Shown: in pieces, positions 1-8,532 of the stretch | How positions within the stretch are numbered: position 1 is the stretch's first letter | How the letters are laid out: every line of letters begins with the position of its first letter | Source: Hallerella sp963597395 | Lineage (GTDB): Bacteria; Fibrobacterota; Fibrobacteria; Fibrobacterales; Fibrobacteraceae | Reading direction: 5' to 3' | NCBI GenBank assembly: GCA_963597395.1 | Contig: CAVBPX010000050.1 | Coordinates: forward strand, 1-17,865 | DNA length: 17,865 bases | Notes under the pieces: model-generated | Told to the model about the DNA's origin: nothing | The model's database searches: none | The model's input: the letters and a program-made list of their open reading frames with translations, nothing else | Made by a program: the position numbers and the translations under genes

Positions 1-50
1 CATCGCTTGGTCTCACTCAAATTTTCTTTACCAAAGCAATTTTTAGAGGT
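1..50. repeat. Right-hand part of a terminal palindromic repeat
   Basis: Bases 1-36 are identical to 17830-17865 in the same orientation. The segment ends in AATTTTTAGAGGT (38-50), whose exact reverse complement lies at 17728-17740. The repeat stops 4 bp before the stop codon of the acetyltransferase gene. It may be the right half of a MITE-like element whose left half is seen at the other end of the window, or it may mark the closure point of a circular assembly. No coding sense was found in it. Confidence 0.7.
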
Positions 51-54
51 TCCC

Positions 55-651
55 TTACCATTTTTCCTTTTGTTCTTTCGGGTCTAGCATCTTGATGACC
101 TTGGCGGGGGAGCCTCCGACAACGGCGTTTGCGGGGACGTCCTTGGTGACGACTGCGCCCGCTCCGACGACCGCGTTTTCGCCGATGGTGACGCCTGGGC
201 AGATGGTTGCGTTCATGCCTATCCAGGCGTTCTTTTTGAGGATGACGCGCTTGTAAGTGTAAATTTTGTGGCGTTCGTTAAAGTCGTGGTTTATTGTGGC
301 GATGCGGACGCCCGGTGCGACGGAAACACCGTCTTCAAACGTGATGCCTCCCGAAGCGGAAAGGATGGCCGAGTGGTTGATAAAAACGTTTTTCCCAAAG
401 GTGACGCGGTTTCCGAAGTCGCAAATAAAAGGCGTCAGAATGCGAACGTCCTGCAGTTTTCGGTGAAAAAGTTCTTCGAGAAATTCGATGTATTGCAAAT
501 TGTCCGGAAGGCAGTTGTTGGCCTTGGCGCACAGTGTCCGCGAGCGGATCATCTCCTGGACCGCTTCGCGAAAGTAAGGCTGCGTGTTGTCTGTCGGGCC
601 GCCCCTGTCCATCAGGTCGTAAACGTATCCGGGCGCAAATTCCTTGTTCAT
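55..651 (-). CDS. Sugar O-acetyltransferase, LacA/Maa/NodL type (left-handed beta-helix)
   Basis: Predicted to transfer acetyl from acetyl-CoA to a sugar hydroxyl in the cytoplasm. The 198-residue length is normal for the maltose/galactoside acetyltransferase family. An N-terminal helical cap (about 5-65) precedes hexapeptide repeats (about 75-185), including IGMNATICPGVTIGENAVVG and the family tail GAGAVVTKDVPANAVVGGSPAKVI. His122 in the TINHDF stretch sits where the family's catalytic histidine lies. The ATG start is supported by AAAGGAG at 658-664, 6 nt upstream of the start codon. The gene is transcribed alone and diverges from the GH9 gene. The substrate cannot be told from sequence; exopolysaccharide or oligosaccharide acetylation is possible. 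Family assignment is firm, specificity is not. Confidence 0.9.
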   Translation of the reverse strand: MNKEFAPGYVYDLMDRGGPTDNTQPYFREAVQEMIRSRTLCAKANNCLPDNLQYIEFLEELFHRKLQDVRILTPFICDFGNRVTFGKNVFINHSAILSASGGITFEDGVSVAPGVRIATINHDFNERHKIYTYKRVILKKNAWIGMNATICPGVTIGENAVVGAGAVVTKDVPANAVVGGSPAKVIKMLDPKEQKEKW

Positions 652-678
652 TGTTAACTCCTTTAAAACTTCATTTAC

Positions 679-709
679 AATTTAACACCTGGAGCGAACT
701 TTAGGTCAA
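679..709 (-). promoter_or_regulatory. Candidate promoter of the acetyltransferase gene
   Basis: Reading the minus strand, TTGACC (709-704) is followed 19 nt later by TAAATT (684-679). A start site near 672 would give a leader of about 20 nt carrying the AAAGGAG ribosome binding site. The spacing suits a -33 TTG / -7 TAnnTTTG promoter of the Bacteroidota kind. This is motif matching only. Confidence 0.4.
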
Positions 710-729
710 GAGCTATGGCCGTTTTTTTC

Positions 730-760
730 TTGGATTTTTGGATGAATGAGTGTATTTTTC
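730..760 (+). promoter_or_regulatory. Candidate promoter of the GH9 gene
   Basis: TTG at 730-732 and TATTTTTC at 753-760 are separated by 20 nt. The second element matches TAnnTTTG at seven of eight positions. It lies 13 nt upstream of the ATG at 774, so the leader would be very short. It is T-rich sequence, so a chance match is possible. Confidence 0.3.
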
Positions 761-773
761 GGACGAGGTCACG

Positions 774-2444
774 ATGAAAAAGACGGTTCTTGTTTCGATG
801 TTTTCCCTCTCCGCGGCATTCCTTTTTGCCGATGTTCCTGCGGTAAACCAGCTGGGGTTTGCACCCGAGTCTCCCAAGCTTCTGGTTTTTCGCGGATCCG
901 ATTCGGCTTCGGTGGAAATTCGGAACCTGGAATCGAATGCTACCGTTTTGACGGTTCCCGCTCCCCGACCCGTTTTCGACGAAGCGAGCGGCGATACGGT
1001 TCAGGCCTTTGACTTCTCTTCCGTCAAAAAGGAAGGTTCCTATCTGGTGATGCGCGGCGGAAAAATTTCGGACGTTCCCGTTTCGGTGCAAAAAAATCCC
1101 TACCGGGAACTGACAAAGGCCGCGCTCAAATGGTTCTACTTTCAGCGGGCGGGTTTTGCGCTGAACGCAAAGTTTGCGGGGCCCTGGTCGCGGGCCGCGG
1201 GGCACCTCGACACGGCCGTTCAAGTCTATGGCGAAGCCCGTCAAATCCGCTCTCCCAAAGGCTGGTATGACGCCGGGGACTTTGGCAAGTACATTGTCAA
1301 TTCGAACATCACCGTCACGACGCTCCTTCGCCTTTACGAAGATTATCCCCAGTATGCGAAAAAGCTCAAATGGGAAATTCCGCGCGAAAACAAAAGGCTT
1401 CCCGCGCTTCTCGAAGAAGTCAAGTGGAACCTCGACTGGATGCTTTCGATGCAGGACTTTGACGGCGGCGTTTTTCACAAGCTCACGTCCCTAAATTTTT
1501 GCGGAAACGTGATGCCCTCGGACGATACGCTTTCGCGCTTTGCGATTGGAAAGGGAATTGTTTCGACGCTCGGATTTGCGGGCGTTGCGGCGCAGGCTTC
1601 GCGCATCTATCAAAAGTTCGACAGGGCCTATGCCAAAAGGCTCTTGGACGCGGCCGTTCGCGCCTATGATTTTGCAAAGAAAAATCCAAACCTTTTTTAC
1701 GAACAGCCCGCGGACGTTTTTACGGGATCGTATTTGCCGAAAGGGGAAGACGGAAAGGACGAGGCCCGGTTTGCGGCGGCGGAACTTTTTGCTTCGACCA
1801 AAGACAAAAGATTTTTGGAGGACTTGAAATCGTTTTCGCTTTTGGCTAGCGGCATCTGGTGGGGAGATTTGAACATGTTTGCCGTGTTCCGCGTGGCGGA
1901 AACAAAAGCCTTTGGCGATTCGCTTGTGCGGGACGCCCAAAAAAAATTGCGCGATTTGGCGGACGGGATTTTTGCCGACTCGAAATCTTCGCCGTATCGG
2001 ATTCCGATGGGCTCCCATTGGACCTGGGGTTCAAACAGCCAGGTGGCAAACAACGGAATTGTTTTGATGGAAGCCTCTCGGATTTTAAAAGACAAAAAAT
2101 ATCGTGAGGCGGCGGAAGAGGCATTGTCCTATCTGCTTGGAAAAAATCCGCTTCACATGTCCTATGTGACGGGATTTGGCGCGCGGTCTCCGATGCATCC
2201 GCATCACCGCGCAAGCGAGGCGGATTCGGTCACGCTTCCCGTCCCCGGAATGCTCGTCGGAGGCCCGCACCTGGGAAAGCAGGACGTTGGAAAGGAGCAT
2301 TGGCAGTGCCCGGATTACGGCGTAAAGAACCGGCCCGCTGTCGCCTATCTGGATTCCGCCTGCAGCTACGCGACCAACGAGGTCGCCATCAATTGGAACG
2401 CTCCGCTCGCCTATCTTGCGGGCGCTCTTGACGCGGAACACTGA
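774..2444 (+). CDS. Secreted glycoside hydrolase family 9 beta-1,4-glucanase
   Basis: Predicted endoglucanase or cellodextrinase cleaving beta-1,4-glucan by the inverting GH9 mechanism outside the cytoplasm. The 556-residue protein has a signal peptide (1-19, cleavage after FLFA), a CelD_N-type immunoglobulin-like domain (about 20-105, opening VPAVNQLGF) and a GH9 alpha/alpha barrel (about 110-556). The catalytic aspartates are D166 and D169 in GWYDAGDF. The substrate-binding histidine motif MHPHHR is present. The second GH9 signature is intact, with the acid glutamate E536 in NEVAINWNAPL. ATG 774 was chosen over an upstream GTG because it begins the signal peptide and has GAGG just upstream. 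No carbohydrate-binding module or C-terminal sorting domain follows the catalytic domain. The radical SAM gene starts 34 bp downstream. Confidence 0.95.
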   Translation: MKKTVLVSMFSLSAAFLFADVPAVNQLGFAPESPKLLVFRGSDSASVEIRNLESNATVLTVPAPRPVFDEASGDTVQAFDFSSVKKEGSYLVMRGGKISDVPVSVQKNPYRELTKAALKWFYFQRAGFALNAKFAGPWSRAAGHLDTAVQVYGEARQIRSPKGWYDAGDFGKYIVNSNITVTTLLRLYEDYPQYAKKLKWEIPRENKRLPALLEEVKWNLDWMLSMQDFDGGVFHKLTSLNFCGNVMPSDDTLSRFAIGKGIVSTLGFAGVAAQASRIYQKFDRAYAKRLLDAAVRAYDFAKKNPNLFYEQPADVFTGSYLPKGEDGKDEARFAAAELFASTKDKRFLEDLKSFSLLASGIWWGDLNMFAVFRVAETKAFGDSLVRDAQKKLRDLADGIFADSKSSPYRIPMGSHWTWGSNSQVANNGIVLMEASRILKDKKYREAAEEALSYLLGKNPLHMSYVTGFGARSPMHPHHRASEADSVTLPVPGMLVGGPHLGKQDVGKEHWQCPDYGVKNRPAVAYLDSACSYATNEVAINWNAPLAYLAGALDAEH

Positions 2445-2465
2445 ACGCGCGACCCGTCGGAAAGT

Positions 2466-2473
2466 TATATTCT
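2466..2473 (+). promoter_or_regulatory. TATATTCT element just upstream of the radical SAM start
   Basis: TATATTCT ends 5 nt before ATG 2479 and matches TAnnTTTG at six of eight positions. The position resembles the better matches before mazG, the TIGR02147 gene and the small membrane protein gene. It would give an almost leaderless transcript. Confidence 0.3.
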
Positions 2474-2478
2474 CCGCT

Positions 2479-5067
2479 ATGAACGTATTTGAAAAGTTGG
2501 GACGGATTCTTCCGTCCGTCGAAAGCCCGGCGCGCTACATGGGCGGCGAAGCGAACAGCGTCGTCAAGGATTCTTCGAAACTTCTCGCCCGGATGGCCTT
2601 CGTCTTTCCGGACCTTTACGAAATTGGACTTTCGAACAACGGTCTGCGCGTGCTGTATCACGTCGTAAACCGCGAACCGGACCTGTTGATGGAAGTCGCC
2701 TTTGCGCCGTGGGACGATATGGCCCGCGAAATGCGCGCAAACGACGTTCCGCTTTACACGCATGCGACGTGGACGCCCGTAAAGGAATTTGACGTCATCG
2801 GCATGACGCTCCAGACGGAACTCAACTTTACAAACGTTCCCTATGTGCTGGAACTTGCGGGAATTTCCGCCTTTGCAAAGGACAGGAAGGAAAGCGACCC
2901 GATTGTTCTCGGGGGCGGGCCCGCAATGGCAAATCCCGAGCCCGTGGCGGATTTCTTTGACGCCTTTAACATCGGCGACGGCGAAGAAATGCTCCCGAAA
3001 ATTTTGCGGACCGTCGGGGAATGCAAAAAGAAGGGCCTTTCGCGGACGGAAACGCTCGAAGAAATTTCAAAAATCGACGGCGTTTACATTCCCGCTTTCC
3101 GAAAGGTTGTTCGCGGGGAATTTGGACAGCTCGTGCCGCAGGAACCTGCAACGGGTTCTTACGAGCGTACAAACGGCGTTCGGCGCGTCTATGTTCCGGA
3201 GCTCAAAAAAGAGGATTATCCCGTCAAGAATTTGATTGCAAACATGCGACTGGTGCACAACCGTTTTAGCGTCGAAGTGATGCGCGGCTGCACACAGGGC
3301 TGCCGTTTTTGCCAGGCGGGAATCTGGTACAGGCCCTGCCGGGAACTTCCGGCCGACGACGTGATGGACCTCGCCAAGGAAGGCCTCCGCGCAACGGGCG
3401 AAAGCGAACTCGGGCTTTTGAGCCTCTCGACGGCGGACTACAAGCCTATTGAGGCTTTGACCGATTCCATTATCGACGACGCCTTTTTTGACAACGTGGA
3501 CGTGTCGCTTCCGAGCATTCGCGTGAGCAGCTTCGGGCAGTCGCTTGCCGAAAAGGTCGCGGCTCTCAAGGGCGGCCGCAGCGGAACCTTTGCGCCCGAA
3601 ACAGGTTCCGAACGCTTGCGGAAAATGATCAACAAGACGATCACCGACGAGGACATGTATAACGCCGCGGAACACGCCTTTTCGTCGGGATTCAACAAAA
3701 TCAAGCTTTACACGATGGTCGGGTTTCCGACAGAAAATGACGAGGACATGGAAGCGTTCTGTCGCCTTATCGAGAACCTGGTAAAGATCGGGCGCAAGTA
3801 TTTGCGCAGCGCGCAAATCTCGGTGAGCATGGGAATTTTAATTCCCAAGTCGTGGACGGCGCTTCAGTGGGCACCCTTTATGGACAGGGAACTGGCGCTT
3901 TCGCATATCCAGTTTGTCCGCCGACGGTTCTTTAAGCATCCGAACGTGAAGGTAAACTGGGCGGACTGGGACACGTCGCGGTTGGAAGCCTTTTACAGCC
4001 GCGGGGACCGTTCGCTTGCGCCGATGATTTACGAGGCCTACAAGCGCGGAATGATTTTTGAAAGCGACAGCCACCGGATCCGGCCCAAGGACTGGGAAAC
4101 TATCTGGAAAGATTTCGGCTACGACGAAAAATGGATCTACGAGACGCGTACAAAGGAAAGCGTTTTTCCGTGGGACTTTATGCACGTGGGCGTCACCAAG
4201 GCGTATCTTTGGAACGAATATCAAAAAGGGTTCAATCCCGAAGTTTTTGAAAATGCGAAGCCCGTGCCAAACTGCAAATGGGGCGAGTGCCAGCATTGCG
4301 GAATTCCGGGAAGCGGAAAAGAGGTTCGCCTCGCCCCGGCTCCCGAAAAGTACAAGGCTCCCAGCCGCACTCCCGAAGAAATTAAAAAGTTGGTGAAGGA
4401 AAGGCGCCCGGTTTACGACAAGCGCTTTACGTACAAGGTAACGTTTCAAAAAACGGGTCTCAGCCGTTTTCTTCCGCATCAGAACATGCTCAGTGCGTTT
4501 GTGCGCACCTTTGCCTGCGCCGGGATCCCGCTCCGCTACAGCGAAGGCTTTAGCCCCAAGCCGCGCATTGTGAACATGGGAGCGCTACCGCTCGGACTCG
4601 AAACGGTGTGCGAAATTCTGGGCGTCGAGACGCTCGTTCCGCTTGACGTCTCGCCCAAAGGCTTGCCCGTCCTCATCGAAAAACTGAATGTCCCGTTTCC
4701 GATGGGCATGAAAATTTTGAACATCGAACCGCTTGCCTACAAGCTCTCTTCGAGGTTCCCCAAGTCGATGACGTATTCCTTTGCACCGGAAAAGGTTCCG
4801 GAAGGTCTTGTTGAAAAGTTCCGCGAAAAAAGACTTCCGATTGTGAAAAATCACCGCGGAACGGAAGTCGATTTGAACGCACACATTCTGGATTTGCAAA
4901 TTCGCGACGGGAAAATTTTCATTCGCGTCAAGTGCAACGACCAGGGCGGAACCGCAAGTCCCTACCCGATCTTTGGCGGTCTCATGGGCTTTGAGGATGA
5001 AACGGCAAACTTGGACGATCTTTCCCGGCGGTTCCTCATCCGCAAGGAGTCGATGCGCTGGGACTGA
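2479..5067 (+). CDS. Fused B12-binding-type radical SAM protein with C-terminal DUF2344 domain (TIGR03960 + TIGR03936)
   Basis: Cytoplasmic radical SAM protein of unknown reaction, 862 residues. The N-terminal part (about 1-230) has the family's open reading LGGGPAMANPEPVADFFDAF and IGDGEE, typical of the cobalamin-binding-like region. The radical SAM core carries the 4Fe-4S motif C271-x3-C275-x2-C278 (RGCTQGCRFCQ). A further cysteine set C599, C604, C607 (CKWGECQHC) precedes the DUF2344 part, which starts near 652 (YKVTFQKTGLSRFLPHQNM) and contains YSEGFSPKPRI. In many bacteria the two parts are separate adjacent genes, so the fusion supports a joint role; the family is often found near ribosome or RNA-processing genes. 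ATG 2479 was chosen because homologues begin just before the ARYMGGE motif; an earlier in-frame ATG at 2416 lies inside the GH9 gene. The stop abuts the convergent gene. Confidence 0.9.
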   Translation: MNVFEKLGRILPSVESPARYMGGEANSVVKDSSKLLARMAFVFPDLYEIGLSNNGLRVLYHVVNREPDLLMEVAFAPWDDMAREMRANDVPLYTHATWTPVKEFDVIGMTLQTELNFTNVPYVLELAGISAFAKDRKESDPIVLGGGPAMANPEPVADFFDAFNIGDGEEMLPKILRTVGECKKKGLSRTETLEEISKIDGVYIPAFRKVVRGEFGQLVPQEPATGSYERTNGVRRVYVPELKKEDYPVKNLIANMRLVHNRFSVEVMRGCTQGCRFCQAGIWYRPCRELPADDVMDLAKEGLRATGESELGLLSLSTADYKPIEALTDSIIDDAFFDNVDVSLPSIRVSSFGQSLAEKVAALKGGRSGTFAPETGSERLRKMINKTITDEDMYNAAEHAFSSGFNKIKLYTMVGFPTENDEDMEAFCRLIENLVKIGRKYLRSAQISVSMGILIPKSWTALQWAPFMDRELALSHIQFVRRRFFKHPNVKVNWADWDTSRLEAFYSRGDRSLAPMIYEAYKRGMIFESDSHRIRPKDWETIWKDFGYDEKWIYETRTKESVFPWDFMHVGVTKAYLWNEYQKGFNPEVFENAKPVPNCKWGECQHCGIPGSGKEVRLAPAPEKYKAPSRTPEEIKKLVKERRPVYDKRFTYKVTFQKTGLSRFLPHQNMLSAFVRTFACAGIPLRYSEGFSPKPRIVNMGALPLGLETVCEILGVETLVPLDVSPKGLPVLIEKLNVPFPMGMKILNIEPLAYKLSSRFPKSMTYSFAPEKVPEGLVEKFREKRLPIVKNHRGTEVDLNAHILDLQIRDGKIFIRVKCNDQGGTASPYPIFGGLMGFEDETANLDDLSRRFLIRKESMRWD

Positions 5068-8000
5068 TTACCGCATCCACGTGTTGTCGAAGTCGAATCC
5101 AATCGAAAACTTGATTTTTGTGGGCGCAATGGCCGAGGGAAGTCCCAAAAAGCGGATGGGCGTCATCTTGCGTCCGCCTTCGCCATTTTCGTCTTCGCCG
5201 ATGCGGTCGAGTCCGCGGGCGAGGTTCAGCGAAAGATTGAACGGAATCGTGTAGAAAATCCGGTTGGCCATTCGGAATTCAAGTCCAACGCTCCGGTCCC
5301 AAAAATCGCGCCTTGAGAATTGGGAAACGGGAATACCGTGGCGCATCCAGGCCGCTCCCGCCTGTGCATAAAGGTTTACAAAGAGGTCGCGGGTGGTAAA
5401 AATTCCAAAGTGTGCACGAAGATCCTCGTAGATGGGGAAGAGATAGTGAAGTTCGGCCTTGAATGTTTTAAGTCCGCTCCGGTTGTAATCCTCGGACGTA
5501 ATCAAATAGGGATAGCCTTCCAAAAGAAGCGGCGTGTAATAGTAGCTGTCGAGCGTGTCCTTGGAATTCTTGGCGCTCCATGCTCCGAGTCCCTGAACGG
5601 TCGCGCCCGCCGCAAAGCGGGCTCCGGGGTGAATCGGGTTCGAAAGGCTTCCAAAGGCGTTGAAGTAAAAATTGTGGAGCGTGTAGTTGCGGTAAATCGG
5701 TTCGATTTTTCCGCTCGCACTGACGGTAAAGCTCTCCGAAAAAGTTCCCGGACGATACAGATCCGAGTTCGAAATCTGGTAGCTTGCGGAAACTCCGTTT
5801 CCGGCGCCTGCCGTATTGGTCGCCGTTTCGCCGTCCGCGCCTCCCGTAAGGGAAATTCCGAACGTGGCCGAAAGCCGCTTTTGATACGTCCACTTCAGAT
5901 TGTCTTCGTAGAGGTTAAAGTCCGCCCAGTCATAGCCTCCCAGCACAAAGAGCGTGTCGCCCTGCTTAAAAAGGCTGTAGCTCGCGCTGCCCTGAAGCGC
6001 GTTCAGCGAAACCGCATAGTGGCTTGTTCCGACGGAATCCTCGTAGCTCCGCGGATCTTCGTAGCGAACCGTGTCCTTCGAGCGGTAGTTCATGTTCGAA
6101 TAGGCAAGCCCGAGCGTAATCGGCGTAGAACGGTTTTCGAGCGAAACGAAAAATTCCCTTTCCATCTCCGGGTTGATGCCGTCGCCCGTAATATACTTCC
6201 AGCCGTTTCCGACTTCGACAAGAAGCCCTGCCGACAGGACGTTCTTTTTGAGCGGGTCCGAAAGCGTAAGCGCAAGCCCGAGCTTTGGCGTCGCACTTCC
6301 GTCGCCCGTCACTCCAAAGTCCGGCGAGCGTTCCTCGACGGCAAAAATGGGAGCAATCAGAACCTTTCGCGGAATCGGCTTGTAGTTTCGTTCGCTGCCA
6401 GCAAAGGCAATTTCTGAAAATTCGAGTTCCTTCCTGACTTTTTCCCGGAGCGTTCCGTTTAAAACGAGCGGCGGCGTCTTGGGAAGGCGCAGTATGGAAT
6501 CCCGCATTGAAATGATCGTGTCGATTTTGCAAACCGGAATGGAATCCCGGACGTTTGCGGAATCCAAAATCGCCGAGGAATCCGCAAGCGCGGTCGAGTC
6601 CGCAAAAGCCGTGGAATCGGAGATCGAGGAATCCTTTCCGTTGAGCGTATCCGGTCCCGGGCATGTCGTAAACGTCGTATCGTAAATTGCAAAGCTTGAG
6701 TCCCGCGTCGCGTCATAGTCGGAAAGTTCAATTGCGTAGAGCGAAAAACCGTCCTTGTCGTAGCCTGTGTAATAGACGGTTCCCGAATCGACCACCGGCG
6801 TGAACGCGCCGCCGATGACATTTGTGAGAGGATGTTCCGCTCCGCCGTTCCACTTTTTGGAATAGAGGTTAAAAATGCCGTTCCGGTTTGAGGAAAAGAC
6901 GATTGTTTCGTTGTCTATCCAGTTCGCGTCGCGGTAGTCGAAGCCTTTTTCCGAAAGGATTTTAAAGTCCGAACCGTCGCTTCCGATGACGGCGATTCCG
7001 CGGTCCACATCGTCAAAAAATCCAAAGAGAATTTTCTTTCCGTCCGGGCTGAACTTGGGCGAATAGACGTTGTAATAAAGGAGTTTTTCGTTCGGCACGT
7101 AAATGTCCCGGACTTCGCCTGCGGAGCCTTTTGGAAACTTCGGAACGGGAGCCGTGCTCAGCACAAACCGCGTCGAATTGATTTCGCGGCGGGCAAAGAC
7201 GACTTCCTTTCCGTTTGGCGAAATGTCCGGGTAAACGGCGTCGGCGAGAACGGTCGCCAGGATGTTCTTTCCGTTTGTATCGGCAAGAGCAATGTCAAAG
7301 TGCGCGTGCCCGTTCCGGTCGCGCCTTGCGTATGTCGTGTAGGCGAGAACGGGACCTTTCTCCTGGATGTCGCGGACGGAAATTCCCTTGTCGAACCAGG
7401 GTTTTTGAGGCTTAAAGGGATTCTTTGAAAATTTTGAAATGGCAAGCGCGGAATCCGAAAACAGTGCGGAATCTTTTGCGGATTTTGAAATTTTAAAAAC
7501 GCCTCCGTCAAACCAGGGACCTCCAAAGTTCGAAACGCCGTAAACGTCCCCACCGACAATCGTCGGAAAGTCCGTGTAAAACGCGCCTTTCGAAAGCTTT
7601 TTCCCGGTGACGGGAAGGCCGAGCGAATCCCTCTGGGCCTCGTAATGCCTGACCGTCGCCTCTTTCCATTTGTTGTAGAGCGAATTCTCGTCAATTCCAA
7701 TGACGTTCTTAATGGCGGACGAAAGGGTGATGTTTTTAAACTTGGAAAGTTCGTGCCAAATTTTGGGCATGGCCTCGGGACCGTATTCGGAATCGATATA
7801 CCGGACGAGCGAAAACCCTTGTGTGTAGGGACCGAGTTCCGCTTCGAGCGAATTGTCCGCAAAGTCCCGCATATAGTTCAGTCCCAAAATTCCGTCGTTC
7901 AGCGCAGCGGTCCGAAGCAGCATGTCGCGGTGACTGTCCCAGGCGTCAAACCCCATCCGCGCGGATTCAAACTGGGCCGTTCCTTCGGCAAACCAAAGCG

Positions 8001-8514
8001 GCTGCAGCGTAAACGGAATGACGACCGAGGCGTTTTGCGTCGAGCGTTCGTTGTAGTAGTCCAAATACGAAAGCTGGAGTCCGTAGATAAAGTGCGGAAG
8101 CTTGCTTCCGCTTTCGATGCTCACCAGGTGAGAAAATTCATGGGTGACGACATCGGTAATCCACGGGTGCGTGCTCCGCACCTTAAAGTCCCAGTTGGAA
8201 AGAAAAAGGTTCAGCGCGTTTTCGTTCGGGACGGCGGAACCGTTGGCGTAAAGTGCGTTCTGCAGCGAAACGTCGATGCGGAGCGGCATGTCGATTTGAT
8301 AGCGCGAAACGATTGTGTCGTAAATCGCTTCGGCCGTGGAAGCGACAATCCCCGCATGGGTGCCGTATTCCGCCGGATAGGCAAACGAAAAATGTTCGGA
8401 GGCCGCCGCCTTCCAGCGAATATCGCTCTGGTTTCCGGAAAAACTCAAATCGGCGGACAGGACGATTTCCGAAACGGCGAAGAGAACAAAAAGGATTTTG
8501 CGGAATTGAATCAC
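5068..8514 (-). CDS. Large surface protein: gluzincin-like protease domain, TolB-like propeller, C-terminal beta-barrel
   Basis: A 1148-residue exported protein. A signal peptide ends near residue 20 (EIVLSA). A peptidase-MA-like domain (about 35-290) holds the zinc motif H125-E-F-S-H129 and a likely third ligand E177 in LWFAEGTA. PD40/TolB-like repeats (about 330-610) include PDISPNGKEVVFAR, SPKFSPDGKKILFGF and IVFSSNRNGIFNLY. A Ser/Asp-rich linker (about 620-670) follows. The rest, from about 700, alternates like an outer-membrane beta-barrel and resembles Omp85-type C-termini. The start is GTG at 8514 with GGGG 5 nt upstream; it lies 18 nt after the mutL stop. The likely location is the outer membrane, with protease and propeller on one face. 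Substrate is unknown. It may be a surface metalloprotease or an assembly factor. Confidence 0.75.
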   Translation of the reverse strand: MIQFRKILFVLFAVSEIVLSADLSFSGNQSDIRWKAAASEHFSFAYPAEYGTHAGIVASTAEAIYDTIVSRYQIDMPLRIDVSLQNALYANGSAVPNENALNLFLSNWDFKVRSTHPWITDVVTHEFSHLVSIESGSKLPHFIYGLQLSYLDYYNERSTQNASVVIPFTLQPLWFAEGTAQFESARMGFDAWDSHRDMLLRTAALNDGILGLNYMRDFADNSLEAELGPYTQGFSLVRYIDSEYGPEAMPKIWHELSKFKNITLSSAIKNVIGIDENSLYNKWKEATVRHYEAQRDSLGLPVTGKKLSKGAFYTDFPTIVGGDVYGVSNFGGPWFDGGVFKISKSAKDSALFSDSALAISKFSKNPFKPQKPWFDKGISVRDIQEKGPVLAYTTYARRDRNGHAHFDIALADTNGKNILATVLADAVYPDISPNGKEVVFARREINSTRFVLSTAPVPKFPKGSAGEVRDIYVPNEKLLYYNVYSPKFSPDGKKILFGFFDDVDRGIAVIGSDGSDFKILSEKGFDYRDANWIDNETIVFSSNRNGIFNLYSKKWNGGAEHPLTNVIGGAFTPVVDSGTVYYTGYDKDGFSLYAIELSDYDATRDSSFAIYDTTFTTCPGPDTLNGKDSSISDSTAFADSTALADSSAILDSANVRDSIPVCKIDTIISMRDSILRLPKTPPLVLNGTLREKVRKELEFSEIAFAGSERNYKPIPRKVLIAPIFAVEERSPDFGVTGDGSATPKLGLALTLSDPLKKNVLSAGLLVEVGNGWKYITGDGINPEMEREFFVSLENRSTPITLGLAYSNMNYRSKDTVRYEDPRSYEDSVGTSHYAVSLNALQGSASYSLFKQGDTLFVLGGYDWADFNLYEDNLKWTYQKRLSATFGISLTGGADGETATNTAGAGNGVSASYQISNSDLYRPGTFSESFTVSASGKIEPIYRNYTLHNFYFNAFGSLSNPIHPGARFAAGATVQGLGAWSAKNSKDTLDSYYYTPLLLEGYPYLITSEDYNRSGLKTFKAELHYLFPIYEDLRAHFGIFTTRDLFVNLYAQAGAAWMRHGIPVSQFSRRDFWDRSVGLEFRMANRIFYTIPFNLSLNLARGLDRIGEDENGEGGRKMTPIRFLGLPSAIAPTKIKFSIGFDFDNTWMR

Positions 8515-8520
8515 AATTCC

Positions 8521-8528
8521 CCAATATA
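8521..8528 (-). promoter_or_regulatory. TATATTGG promoter-like element before the surface-protease gene
   Basis: On the minus strand TATATTGG ends 6 nt before the GTG start at 8514. It matches TAnnTTTG at seven of eight positions and lies in the 18-nt gap after the mutL stop codon. It could give the surface-protein gene its own transcript in addition to read-through from mutL. Confidence 0.35.
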
Positions 8529-8532
8529 CAAA

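Noticed and set aside
268..657. 129-residue plus-strand ORF opposite the acetyltransferase
   Set aside because: It is antisense to a clear hexapeptide-repeat gene, has no family features and has no ribosome binding site.
675..1478. 267-residue minus-strand ORF opposite the GH9 gene
   Set aside because: It is rich in Arg/Lys/Phe, as expected from antisense of this codon usage, and covers the GH9 coding sequence with its intact signatures.
5320..6417. 365-residue plus-strand ORF opposite the surface-protein gene
   Set aside because: The composition is arginine/valine rich with no domain pattern, and the opposite strand encodes a coherent barrel protein.
6480..6690. DNA-level tandem repeat in the surface-protein gene
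   Set aside because: The GGAATCC/GGAGTCC-like periodicity reflects a Ser/Asp-rich protein linker with varied spacing, not exact tandem units.
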